From JAJRRS01 sp965230275 (lineage in GTDB: Bacteria; Planctomycetota; Phycisphaerae; Phycisphaerales; Phycisphaeraceae): 64,000 nucleotides of DNA. The DNA lies in assembly GCA_965230275.1 (NCBI GenBank), contig CBDDKO010000002.1, forward strand, positions 2,542,001-2,606,000. Reading direction: 5' to 3'. Below the pieces are notes generated by a model. The model saw only the letters and a list, made by a program, of their open reading frames with translations, had not been told where the DNA came from and searched no databases. The translations under genes and the position numbers were made by a program. Shown here one piece after another: positions 16,313-24,178 of this stretch (positions are counted from its first letter, which is position 1; each line of letters opens with the position of its first letter).

Positions 16313-17407
16313 GTGACGAACGAATCACCCGACAACTCATCGCAATCGCCTGCTGCGCGCCGCGGCCAGACGGCCGGGCTGTGGATCGCTGCGTGTCTGG
16401 CGGCGGTGTTGATCGTCCTGGCTTACGCTTACTTCACGTCCGGTTCGCGTTCAAGCGATCCGGTCATCCCGTCACTAACCGGCCCGCCCCCCACCCCCGA
16501 GCAGCAGGCGCTGGACGACCAGCTTGCGGAATTGGGCGACCTGTTCGGGCAGGTGATGGAGCACAATCGCGACGTTGCGCCACTGATCGAGCGGATCGAT
16601 GCTTTGTTAAGTAAGCATCCGGACCTGGCGGCTGGCCACACACTCCGCGGGCAGACGCTGATGTTTGCCAGCCGGCTCGATGAGGCGCTGCAAGCGCTCG
16701 AACGATCACTGGCTATTGAGCCCGAGCAGGCGGGTATCCACCAGCTCGCCGGGGCCGCCGCCGAGAAGCTCGATCGGCTTGAAGCAGCCCGGGAGCACTA
16801 CGAAGCGGCGTTGCGGCTCCAGCCTGACTCGGGCAGCTATGCCATCTTCCTGGCGAATGCTCAGCACAAGCTCGATCGGGACTACGACGCGATCCCGACG
16901 CTCACTGGTGCGATCCAACGCAACTCCAAGCTGCATGGCGCGTACGCCCTATTGTCGGACATCTACGCCAGCCAGGACAAGCCGGATGCGGCGCTCGCGC
17001 AGATCGATCGCGCGCTCAACGCCGTCGACGACCCGGAAAGCCCGGTGCATGTGGTTTACACGATCAAGCGTGCGGCGGTGTTGCGTCTGGATGACCAGCC
17101 CGCCGAGTCGCTGGCGGCGCTCACCGCGTTGCCGGCCATGGCGCAGCTGCGCCCCGACGTGATGCGCGACGTGGCGGAGAGTTGGGACATGCTCGGCAAA
17201 CCGGCGATGGCGGCGTCACATTACGAACAGGCGCTCGGAGCCGATCCGAGCAACGACCACGCCGCCGCCCAGGCCGTGCACTGGTGGTTGAAGGCTGGGG
17301 ACGCCGCGGCCGCCGGGCGCAACCTCAAAACCCTGCGCCGGATCAACCCGCGCCACCCCAACCTGCCACGGCTCGACGCCGAGGTCAGCAGTTTGCAATC
17401 TGAGTAA
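16313..17407 (+). CDS. Membrane-anchored TPR protein
   Basis: A 364-residue protein with one N-terminal membrane helix (about residues 22-42: TAGLWIAACLAAVLIVLAYAYF). A Pro-rich linker leads into at least five tetratricopeptide repeats, recognised by the spacing of Gly, Ala, Tyr and Pro (for example SRLDEALQALERSLAIEPEQ and DRLEAAREHYEAALRLQPDS). TPR superhelices act as protein-binding scaffolds. The GTG at 16313 starts an N-terminus of ordinary composition; a TTG at 16295 is possible. The partner is unknown. Confidence 0.8.
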   Translation: MTNESPDNSSQSPAARRGQTAGLWIAACLAAVLIVLAYAYFTSGSRSSDPVIPSLTGPPPTPEQQALDDQLAELGDLFGQVMEHNRDVAPLIERIDALLSKHPDLAAGHTLRGQTLMFASRLDEALQALERSLAIEPEQAGIHQLAGAAAEKLDRLEAAREHYEAALRLQPDSGSYAIFLANAQHKLDRDYDAIPTLTGAIQRNSKLHGAYALLSDIYASQDKPDAALAQIDRALNAVDDPESPVHVVYTIKRAAVLRLDDQPAESLAALTALPAMAQLRPDVMRDVAESWDMLGKPAMAASHYEQALGADPSNDHAAAQAVHWWLKAGDAAAAGRNLKTLRRINPRHPNLPRLDAEVSSLQSE

Positions 17408-17416
17408 TCCCCCGGG

Positions 17417-18904
17417 TTACCCGTCGGAGCGCATCTTGCGGATGATGTTGGTGGTGCTTCGTCCCTTGACCATCGGCACCCGCGCGATACGGCCGCCGTA
17501 AGATTCGACGATCTCGTAGCCGACGACCTGGTCGTGGCTGTACTCATCGCCCTTGACCAGCACGTCGGGCTTGAGCTTCCGTAAGAGCGGCTTGGGCGTG
17601 TCGGTGTCGAAGATAACCAGGTAATCCACGCTCTCCAGCGCGCTGAGCACAGAGACGCGGTCGGCTTCGTGGTTGACCGGGCGGTCCTTGCCCTTGAGCT
17701 TGCGGATCGAACGGTCGGAGTTGACTGCGACAACCAGCAGGTCGCCCTGCTCGGCCGCGGCGCGCAGGTAGCTGACGTGCCCGGCGTGCAGGATGTCGAA
17801 GCAGCCGTTGGTAAACGCGATCTCTCTGCCCTGCCGACGATGGGCCGCGAGCTCGGTCGCCAGCTCATCGACGGTCCGCAGCTTGGTGTGTGGCTGATGG
17901 TTGCTTGAAAGTACGTCCAGCAGCACCTCATCCAGATCGACCGGCACGGCCCCGAACCGCTCGACCTCCAGCCCGGCCGCGACGTTGGCGAGCTTCACCG
18001 CCTGTAACCAGTCCGCCCCGTTCGCCAGCGCCGCCGCCAGCATCGCCAGCACCGTGTCACCCGCGCCGGTCACGTCGTAGACTTCCCTGGCCCGGGTCGG
18101 GACAAACGTCGGCTTGGCACCCTTGCGCAGCAGCAGTACGCCCTGTTTATCCAACGTCAGTGCGAGCGTCTGAAGCGACAGCGAACTCACAAGCTTGCGT
18201 CCGAGCTTGATCAATGAATCGTGTGAATCATCCGAGGCGTCGGAGCCGGTCGCGAGCGCTGCTTCGTAGCGGTTGGGTGTGATGCTGGTAGCGCCTTTGT
18301 ATTTGCTGTAGTCCTCGATCGCGGCCGGATCGACCAGCACCGGGACGCCCGCCTTCTTCGCCAGCTTGATCAGCCCCTGACACAGCGCGTCGGTCAGCAC
18401 GCCCTTGTTGTAATCCTCCAGGCACAGGACGTCGGCCTTCTTGAGCTTGCGCTCGGCCAGCTTCAGGAGCTTGTCGGTGACGGCTTTGGGGACCGGGTCT
18501 CTGGATTCCTGGTCTACCCGGAACATCTTTTGCGGGTGGCGGTGCTGCGCTAGGCCGATGAAGTTGTGCTTGACGGTGGTCGGGCGTTTGCCGTCGGCGA
18601 CCAGGCCCGACGCGTCGCAGCCGGCGTCCTTGAGTTCGCCCTTGAGTTTGTCCGCCATCTCGTCCTTGCCCACGACGCCCAGGCAGTCCACGTCGCAGTG
18701 CAGCGCCTTGAGCGCCAGCGCGACGTTCGCCGCCCCGCCGGGCTTGAGTTCTTCGCGCTGCGCAGCGAGTACCGGGACCGGGGCATCCGGGCTGAGCCGT
18801 TGGGCGTCACCATAGACATAACGGTCGGCCATGAAGTCGCCGACCACCATCACGCGCTTGCGGCGCCAGGTATCCAGTAGGTGGACCAGGTCCTTGCTTG
18901 GCAA
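17417..18904 (-). CDS. hldE: Bifunctional heptose 7-phosphate kinase / heptose 1-phosphate adenylyltransferase
   Basis: A 495-residue two-domain enzyme of ADP-heptose synthesis for the LPS inner core. Residues 1-330 are a PfkB-family kinase with GGAANVALALKAL and the signature DVTGAGDTVLAMLAAAL. Residues 345-495 are a nucleotidyltransferase with FTNGCFDILHAGHVSYL (HxGH), VAVNSDRSI and VKGRSTTNII. The TTG at 18904 starts 3 bp after the stop codon of a 49-residue membrane protein, whose end supplies GAGAAG as ribosome site. The domain order is that of E. coli HldE. Confidence 0.93.
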   Translation of the reverse strand: MPSKDLVHLLDTWRRKRVMVVGDFMADRYVYGDAQRLSPDAPVPVLAAQREELKPGGAANVALALKALHCDVDCLGVVGKDEMADKLKGELKDAGCDASGLVADGKRPTTVKHNFIGLAQHRHPQKMFRVDQESRDPVPKAVTDKLLKLAERKLKKADVLCLEDYNKGVLTDALCQGLIKLAKKAGVPVLVDPAAIEDYSKYKGATSITPNRYEAALATGSDASDDSHDSLIKLGRKLVSSLSLQTLALTLDKQGVLLLRKGAKPTFVPTRAREVYDVTGAGDTVLAMLAAALANGADWLQAVKLANVAAGLEVERFGAVPVDLDEVLLDVLSSNHQPHTKLRTVDELATELAAHRRQGREIAFTNGCFDILHAGHVSYLRAAAEQGDLLVVAVNSDRSIRKLKGKDRPVNHEADRVSVLSALESVDYLVIFDTDTPKPLLRKLKPDVLVKGDEYSHDQVVGYEIVESYGGRIARVPMVKGRSTTNIIRKMRSDG

Positions 18905-18907
18905 GGT

Positions 18908-19057
18908 TTACTTCTCGTCGTCCTGCTGCTGCTTCACGCTACGCTCGAAGAGCATGCCGGCGATGAAACCCGCTACCGTCGCCACCACAAGCACCGCGAT
19001 CATCACGCCGCCGGGGGTGTGCGCCAAAGTAAGAACGGCATCGAACGGGCTGGTCAT
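18908..19057 (-). CDS. Small single-pass membrane protein upstream of hldE
   Basis: A 49-residue reading frame from the ATG at 19057, translated as MTSPFDAVLTLAHTPGG, then a hydrophobic helix (VMIAVLVVATVAGFIAGMLF, residues 18-37) and a charged tail ending KQQQDDEK. AAAGGA lies 7 bp before the ATG, a strong ribosome site. Its TAA is 3 bp before the hldE start, so the two are almost certainly co-transcribed. It has no recognised family. The codon use, ribosome site and clean helix support a real gene. Confidence 0.72.
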   Translation of the reverse strand: MTSPFDAVLTLAHTPGGVMIAVLVVATVAGFIAGMLFERSVKQQQDDEK

Positions 19058-19175
19058 GACTGATCCTTTCGTACTGAAAAAGACAGGGGTGTCCTGGGGT
19101 GCCTGAGGCGGATAGTGTACCCGGGACGCCGCCCGGCGTCACCCGACACGTGTTGTACTTTTTTTGACCCGTATC

Positions 19176-19191
19176 TTGACCGATCGGTCAA
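19176..19191. promoter_or_regulatory. Putative TetR operator 1
   Basis: A perfect 16-bp palindrome TTGACCGATCGGTCAA lies 36 bp upstream of the tetR ATG. It overlaps a possible -35 element, with a weak TAGGCT -10 at 19199. A related palindrome precedes the SDR gene. Palindromes of the GACCGATCGGTC type are known operators of TetR/NemR-class repressors, so autoregulation is likely. Confidence 0.72.
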
Positions 19192-19227
19192 AACCGCCTA
19201 GGCTTGAATAACTTTAAGGGCCACACC

Positions 19228-19815
19228 ATGCCGCTGACCAAACAGTTCGACCCCGTCCAAGCCCTGGATCAGGCCATGCGCGTATTCTGGACCAAGGGCT
19301 ACGACGGCACCTCCATCGCCGACCTGCTCGCCGTCATGGGGATCCACAAGGGCAGCTTCTACGACACGTTCGGCAGCAAACACGACCTGCTGCTCAAGGC
19401 TATTGATCGGTATACGTCCGAGCGCTTCGAGAGCTTCGAGCACGCGATCGCCGGCCTGGGCCCCCGTGAGTCGATCCTGACGGTGTTCGACTTTGTGGTT
19501 AAGGAGTGTGTCGGTAGCGACCGCAGCAGGGGCTGCTTCTCGCTGAACTGCGCTCTGGAGCTCGCCCCCTCTGATCCGCAGGTCCGGCGGAAGGTCCAGC
19601 AGTCATTCCGCTACCACGAGAACATGATGGCTGAGCTGATCGCGCGTGGTCAGGACGACGGCGTGATCCCCGAGCACATCGATCCCCAGGATACAAGCAA
19701 GGTCCTGATGGGCCTGATCATGGCGATGCGCGTCTACGGTAAAACCGGTGCGCCACGCTCCACCTTCCTCGCCCTGCGCCGGCAGGCCGCCGCCGTCATC
19801 GGAGCCGCTGACTGA
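19228..19815 (+). CDS. TetR/AcrR-family transcriptional regulator
   Basis: A 195-residue TetR repressor. The N-terminal helix-turn-helix is VFWTKGYDGTSIADLLAVMGIHKGSFYDTFGSKHDLL (about residues 18-55), and the ligand domain follows with RGCFSLNCALELAP and a C-terminal dimer helix. The class resembles regulators that sense electrophiles or aldehydes (NemR-like), with a Cys in the ligand domain. The ATG at 19228 has AAGGG about 8 bp upstream. It is followed on the same strand by an SDR oxidoreductase with its own operator, so it probably represses itself and that gene. Confidence 0.9.
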   Translation: MPLTKQFDPVQALDQAMRVFWTKGYDGTSIADLLAVMGIHKGSFYDTFGSKHDLLLKAIDRYTSERFESFEHAIAGLGPRESILTVFDFVVKECVGSDRSRGCFSLNCALELAPSDPQVRRKVQQSFRYHENMMAELIARGQDDGVIPEHIDPQDTSKVLMGLIMAMRVYGKTGAPRSTFLALRRQAAAVIGAAD

Positions 19816-19854
19816 AACACCCCCAATACAGCCACGGGCTGTGTCTTAACCCAA

Positions 19855-19874
19855 TTTTGACCGAATGGTCAAAA
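19855..19874. promoter_or_regulatory. Putative TetR operator 2, before the SDR gene
   Basis: TTTTGACC and GGTCAAAA arms flank a 4-bp centre (GAAT), 24 bp before the SDR start codon and 40 bp after the tetR stop. It matches operator 1 in its TTGACCGA/GGTCAA core. This indicates that the same regulator controls both genes. Confidence 0.7.
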
Positions 19875-19898
19875 TAAACTTTCCTAAGGAGAACCCCC

Positions 19899-20654
19899 AT
19901 GCCTCACGATTCGCTTCAGAACAAGACCGCCCTGATCACCGGCGCCAGCTCCGGCATCGGTGCCGCCAGCGCCGAGGCGCTCGCCAAAGCCGGCGTCAAT
20001 GTGGTGCTCGCCGCCCGCCGGGCCAAGGAGGGCCAGGCCATCGCCGACCGGATCCAAGCCGACGGCGGCAAGGCCCTGTTTATTCAGGCCGACGTGACCG
20101 ACCCCGATGCTGTGACCGGCCTGATCGAACAGGCGCAGAAGACCTTTGGCGGGCTGCATGTGCTATTTAACAACGCGGGGATTGAGGGCAGCGGATTGCT
20201 GCCGATCGTCGAAGAGTCTGAGGAGAACCTTCGGCAGATCCTTGAGATCAACGTGGTCGGCGCATGGCGCACGATGAAGGCCGCCATCCCGGCGATCTCG
20301 GCGTCGGGCGGCGGGTCGATCATCAACACCACTTCGGTCGCCGGGCGGCGCGGGTTCGGGGCGTTCTCGTCCTATGTCGCGTCCAAGTTTGCGCTGGAGG
20401 GGCTGACACGATCCGTGGCCCAGGAGCTTGCCGGGTCGGGGGTCCGGGTCAACGCGATCGCGCCGGGCCCGATCAGCACCGATCTGCTGGACCGCGCGAC
20501 CGGTGGAGACCCGACCCCGTTCACACAGCTGGTCCCGATGCAGCGTGCCGGGACCGTGGACGAGATCGCAGAGGTGGTCTGTTTCCTCGCGTCGGACGCG
20601 GCGAGCTATATCACAGGCCAGTCGCTCGTTGTTGACGGCGGCATGCTTTCCTGA
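19899..20654 (+). CDS. Short-chain dehydrogenase/reductase (SDR)
   Basis: A 251-residue classical SDR: cofactor loop TGASSGIG (residues 15-22), NNAG, the catalytic Ser in NTTSVAG, YVASK with catalytic Tyr and Lys, and PGPISTDLL. It is soluble and NAD(P)-dependent; an Ala-Arg-Arg after the second strand (AARRAKEG) favours NADP. GGAG lies 9 bp before the ATG. Substrate is unknown. Control by the adjacent TetR regulator suggests a role in detoxifying a small carbonyl compound, which is inference. Confidence 0.9.
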   Translation: MPHDSLQNKTALITGASSGIGAASAEALAKAGVNVVLAARRAKEGQAIADRIQADGGKALFIQADVTDPDAVTGLIEQAQKTFGGLHVLFNNAGIEGSGLLPIVEESEENLRQILEINVVGAWRTMKAAIPAISASGGGSIINTTSVAGRRGFGAFSSYVASKFALEGLTRSVAQELAGSGVRVNAIAPGPISTDLLDRATGGDPTPFTQLVPMQRAGTVDEIAEVVCFLASDAASYITGQSLVVDGGMLS

Positions 20655-20705
20655 CCCCCCCACAACCGGGTGCCGTGTTGAACACCAGCGCGGTGCCCGG
20701 CATTT

Positions 20706-21776
20706 TTATTCGTTGATCGCACGGTTGATGAGGGCGGTGATGTCCTGGTCACCGTCCAGGAACTTGATGCCCAGTATCGGCCGAACGACGGGTGGCGTGC
20801 TATTAGCCATTGCACCTGAGGTCAGGATCGGCCGCCACTTCACCCAGTCTTTTTCCGTGATCACGACCGCGTCGGCTCCCCGCCGTCCGGCGTCGGCCAG
20901 CAATGCTCGGACCTCGTCTTCGGTGTAGTGGTGATGGTCATCGAACGTGTGTGTCGCGAGGACCTCTTTGGCGCTGGCGAGCATGGCATGGAACGCCGAC
21001 GGGTTGCCGATCGCGCAGGCCCCGACGACCTGCTTGTCATCGAGGTAAGTCGGGCTGAGCTCTTCGGCGTCCCTGCGGAAACCGGACCAGGCAAAATGCG
21101 TATGGGCCAGCGGTGGCCGGCCGGTGACGGCTTCGATGCGTTGGTCGAGTTCGGTGACAGCTGATCCCGCCTGGGGATCACAGCGCGTAATAATCACGGC
21201 ATCGGCCCGTTTCAGGTTGCCGATCGGTTCGCGCAGCAGGCCGCGCGGCAGCAGTCGGCCGAAGCCAAACGGACGGGTCGCATCGACCAGCACGATATCC
21301 AGGTCACGCTTTACCCGGCGGTGCTGGAAACCATCATCCAGCAGGAACACCGTCGTCTCCGGGTGCTCGGCCAAGATACGCTTTGCACCTTCGACACGGT
21401 CCGGGTTGGGCATCACGGGTACACCGGGCCCGAGCGCCTCGGCTAATTCCTCGGCCTCATCGCTGGGCGCATCGGATTGACCGGCCATATAGCCGCGCAT
21501 CAGCACGGCCGGCTTCTGATCCATGGCGATCAGCCGCCTGGCCAACTCGATGACCATCGGCGTCTTGCCCGTGCCCCCGGTGGTGATGTTGCCGACGCTG
21601 ATCACCGGCCGATCGAGTTCCATCGACTTCTTGATTCCTAAATCGAACAGCTTGTTGCGGATGCCCACCGCCAGGCGATACCCCGGGCTCAAGATGCTCA
21701 GCCCCACACGCGCGGCCGCCGGGCCAATGCCTTTCACGTCCCCGGACATGATGTCGTAGAGCCGGGCGTGGTTCAT
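20706..21776 (-). CDS. lpxK: Tetraacyldisaccharide 4'-kinase
   Basis: A 356-residue kinase that phosphorylates the lipid A disaccharide at the 4' position on the cytoplasmic face of the inner membrane. The P-loop is GNITTGGTGKTP (about residues 62-73), followed by LLDDGFQHRRVKRDLDIVLVDA and GFGRLLPRGLLREP, both diagnostic. Near the end VVITEKDWVKWR is also family-typical. The ATG at 21776 overlaps the maf stop codon (ATGA), so the two are coupled. With lpxC-fabZ, lpxD and hldE this shows a lipid A-type outer membrane. Confidence 0.93.
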   Translation of the reverse strand: MNHARLYDIMSGDVKGIGPAAARVGLSILSPGYRLAVGIRNKLFDLGIKKSMELDRPVISVGNITTGGTGKTPMVIELARRLIAMDQKPAVLMRGYMAGQSDAPSDEAEELAEALGPGVPVMPNPDRVEGAKRILAEHPETTVFLLDDGFQHRRVKRDLDIVLVDATRPFGFGRLLPRGLLREPIGNLKRADAVIITRCDPQAGSAVTELDQRIEAVTGRPPLAHTHFAWSGFRRDAEELSPTYLDDKQVVGACAIGNPSAFHAMLASAKEVLATHTFDDHHHYTEDEVRALLADAGRRGADAVVITEKDWVKWRPILTSGAMANSTPPVVRPILGIKFLDGDQDITALINRAINE

Positions 21777-22399
21777 GGTGAGTTCGGCAGGACGTTGAGC
21801 TTCGCCAGTTCGGGCACGAGCCTTTGCATCGGCAGGCCCACAACGGTTGTTTCGTCCCCATCGACGGTCAGCGGCCAACCATCGTCTCGTCGGTCGAACA
21901 GGTTGTACCCCCCCGCCTTGCCATACCACTGGTCGGTATCCAGGTATTGCTCCAGCTGATCATTGTTCAGCGCGCCCAGCGTGACCTGCGCCTGGTCGGC
22001 AAAGGCGTGGGGTTGAGTCATCCCGTCGGTTAACAAGGCAACGCCGGTGATCACGGCATGGGTGCTGTGCATGAAGTGGCGGATCATCCGCTCAGCGTCT
22101 TCACGGTCCTTGGGCTGGCCGATCAGATAGCCGTCAGTTCCCACGCAGATTGTGTCAGCAGAGAGGATTACGGCGTCTGATGGGACGTGATCCCGCAGGC
22201 TCAGGGCCTTCTGGGAAGCCAGGTCCGCGGCCAGGGCCTGCGGGCAGCCGGGGTGGTTGTGGTCCGGCTGGGGCGGGTCGTGGAAAGGCGGGTCGGCCTG
22301 ATCGAACGTAAACCCCGCCTCTCGCAGCAGCAACGACCGCCGAGGCGATCGGCTGGCGAGAATCAGGCGCGGGTGAGGATTGTCGCAAGCGTCGGACAT
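21773..22399 (-). CDS. maf: Maf-like nucleoside triphosphate pyrophosphatase
   Basis: A 208-residue Maf/HAM1-superfamily pyrophosphatase that hydrolyses non-canonical or dTTP/UTP-type nucleotides to monophosphates. Motifs are LILASRSPRRSLLLREAGF at the N-terminus, the catalytic Asp in LSADTICV, and GQPKDREDAERMI. Its stop codon overlaps the lpxK start. No Shine-Dalgarno site precedes the ATG; instead three degenerate heptamers of the NGGGTCY type (plus strand 22415-22435) lie 15 bp upstream. Confidence 0.88.
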   Translation of the reverse strand: MSDACDNPHPRLILASRSPRRSLLLREAGFTFDQADPPFHDPPQPDHNHPGCPQALAADLASQKALSLRDHVPSDAVILSADTICVGTDGYLIGQPKDREDAERMIRHFMHSTHAVITGVALLTDGMTQPHAFADQAQVTLGALNNDQLEQYLDTDQWYGKAGGYNLFDRRDDGWPLTVDGDETTVVGLPMQRLVPELAKLNVLPNSP

Positions 22400-22414
22400 G
22401 CATGGAATTGTAAT

Positions 22415-22435
22415 CGGGTCCGGGGTCCAGGGTCT
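22415..22435. repeat. Heptanucleotide tract upstream of maf
   Basis: Three adjacent 7-bp units on the plus strand (CGGGTCC, GGGGTCC, AGGGTCT) read towards maf as AGACCCT, GGACCCC, GGACCCG. They belong to the same family as the tracts before the epimerase and pdhB. Confidence 0.65.
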
Positions 22436-22690
22436 GATCAGACGCTCACGCCTGGATTACGGACGGGGCCATGATCCAACTACATCACTCTGACCAGCCC
22501 CCAGACCCGAGCCCCGAGACTCACATTACCCCCAGAAATCCGCATTATCAGTATTGTTATTCAAGGTTTGGCTGGATCGGCCCCGATAACTCTCACAGGG
22601 TCGGTCTAGTGGACCGGCCATCCGCTGTGCTTCGATCCGGCCCTTGGCAGGTCGGCGGGTCGGCGGCTTTCAAGGATGAAAGGCCCGGCT
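22436..22690. other. Intergenic region between maf and parA
   Basis: About 290 bp between divergent genes (from 22400). Besides the heptamer tract near maf it holds a C-rich stretch (CCCAGACCCGAGCCCCGAGAC, 22500-22520) and an AT-richer segment around 22525-22565 that may contain promoters. No tRNA, riboswitch or small gene was recognised. Confidence 0.5.
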
Positions 22691-24097
22691 GTGCGAACCA
22701 TCGCGATCATTAATCAGAAAGGCGGGTGCGGCAAGACGACGTGCTCGATCAACCTCGCCGCCTCCCTCTCCGCCAAGGGCAAACGCACACTACTGGTCGA
22801 CATGGACCCGCAATCCCACTGCGCGATGGGGCTGGCGGTACCTGATGCGCAGATCGACAAGTCCATCGCCGACATGCTGCGTGCGGGGCTGGACGGATCG
22901 ATTGCTATGTCCGAGGTCACCTGGCAGATCGCAAGGGACTTCGACCTCGCGCCTTCGACCATCATGCTCGCCGGCATCGAGGCGCAGCTGAACACCGCCC
23001 CCGACAAGGACCGCCGACTCGTGCAGGTCCTGTCCACCGTTCAGGACAACTACGACTACTGTGTCATCGACTGCCCGCCCTCGATTGGGCTGTTGACGTT
23101 TAATGCGTTGCGTGCGGCCGACGAGGTGTTGATCCCGGTAGAGACGGGCTTCTTCTCGATGCAGGGCGCCGTCCGTCAGCAGCAGACGATCCGCATGCTG
23201 GCGAGGCGAGCCGGCCATCACGTGCGCTTCAGTGTGCTGGCAACAATGTACGACGTCCGTACCAAGCTGGCCCGTGAGATCCTCTCGGAGCTGAAGCGCC
23301 ACTTCGGCGAGGACCTGCTGCCGATCGTGATCAACTTCAACAGCAAGCTCAAGGAAGCGGCGAGCTTCGGCCAGCCGATCACCGAATACGACGCCGCCAG
23401 CCGCGGCATGCAGGACTTTGAACGCCTGGCCGACTGGCTATTGACCAATCCGCCGGCCCCGGTGGTCGTGCCCCCGCCGTCGTTCGCCGGCGACTTTGAA
23501 GAGCCGCAGGCCGAGGATGAGCAGGCCACGCAGGCCAGTTCCAACCCCGCCCTGAGCCGGGCCGCCGAGTTGGTCGAACGTGCCCGGGCGCTATCCACCC
23601 GCACGGCCGAGCTCTCGTCACGGCTTGCCAGCGACGAAGACGCCCAGGCCGAAGGCTTCGCCCCCGACCTGCCGACCATCGACCCGACCGCCCAGCCCAG
23701 CAGCGAAGCGGTCGCGGAAAGCACGCCGCCGCGTCAGCCGGTTGATCCGGTTGAAGCACCCGCTGTGAAAGTCCCGGAAGTCCCCGACAGTTTCGAGAAG
23801 AAACTTGCCGGCCTGTTCGGCGCACGTCACACGGCCCAGGGCCTGCTCTTCATCCAGCCCGGCGACAAGGCCAAGACCAACATGGCTATCGCCGGCGACT
23901 TCAACGGCTGGGACCCACGGTCCACCCCGCTGAAGCGCGATGAAAACCTCGGCGTCTGGCAGACCTGCGTCCCCGTCCCGCCCGGCCGGTACCGCTACCG
24001 CCTGGTCGTCGACGGCCAATGGATCCAGGACCCTTACAACAGCTACGTCGAATCCAACCCCTTTGGCGAACTGAACAACATCGTCATCGTGGCTTAA
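22691..24097 (+). CDS. ParA-family ATPase fused to a CBM48 glycogen-binding domain
   Basis: A 468-residue protein from the GTG at 22691 (an ATG five codons upstream also works). Residues 1-250 are a ParA/Soj ATPase: deviant Walker A KGGCGKTT (10-17), VDMDPQSHC, CVIDCPPSIGLLTFNALRAAD, and the AREILSELKRHF region. A Pro/Ala-rich acidic linker (about 255-390) follows. The C-terminal ~75 residues are an AMPK-beta/CBM48-type domain: AIAGDFNGWDPRSTPLKR, then YRYRLVVDGQWIQDP, with the two glycogen-contacting Trp positions kept. This suggests an ATPase that binds alpha-glucan. It is followed 81 bp on by a ParA-like partner. Confidence 0.88.
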   Translation: MRTIAIINQKGGCGKTTCSINLAASLSAKGKRTLLVDMDPQSHCAMGLAVPDAQIDKSIADMLRAGLDGSIAMSEVTWQIARDFDLAPSTIMLAGIEAQLNTAPDKDRRLVQVLSTVQDNYDYCVIDCPPSIGLLTFNALRAADEVLIPVETGFFSMQGAVRQQQTIRMLARRAGHHVRFSVLATMYDVRTKLAREILSELKRHFGEDLLPIVINFNSKLKEAASFGQPITEYDAASRGMQDFERLADWLLTNPPAPVVVPPPSFAGDFEEPQAEDEQATQASSNPALSRAAELVERARALSTRTAELSSRLASDEDAQAEGFAPDLPTIDPTAQPSSEAVAESTPPRQPVDPVEAPAVKVPEVPDSFEKKLAGLFGARHTAQGLLFIQPGDKAKTNMAIAGDFNGWDPRSTPLKRDENLGVWQTCVPVPPGRYRYRLVVDGQWIQDPYNSYVESNPFGELNNIVIVA

Positions 24098-24178
24098 GAC
24101 CCGGTATCCTGTATCGCAACATCGTTCGCCACGGAGGGCGACGAAAACCAGCCCGCATCAGACCCTCGGTAAAAAGTC

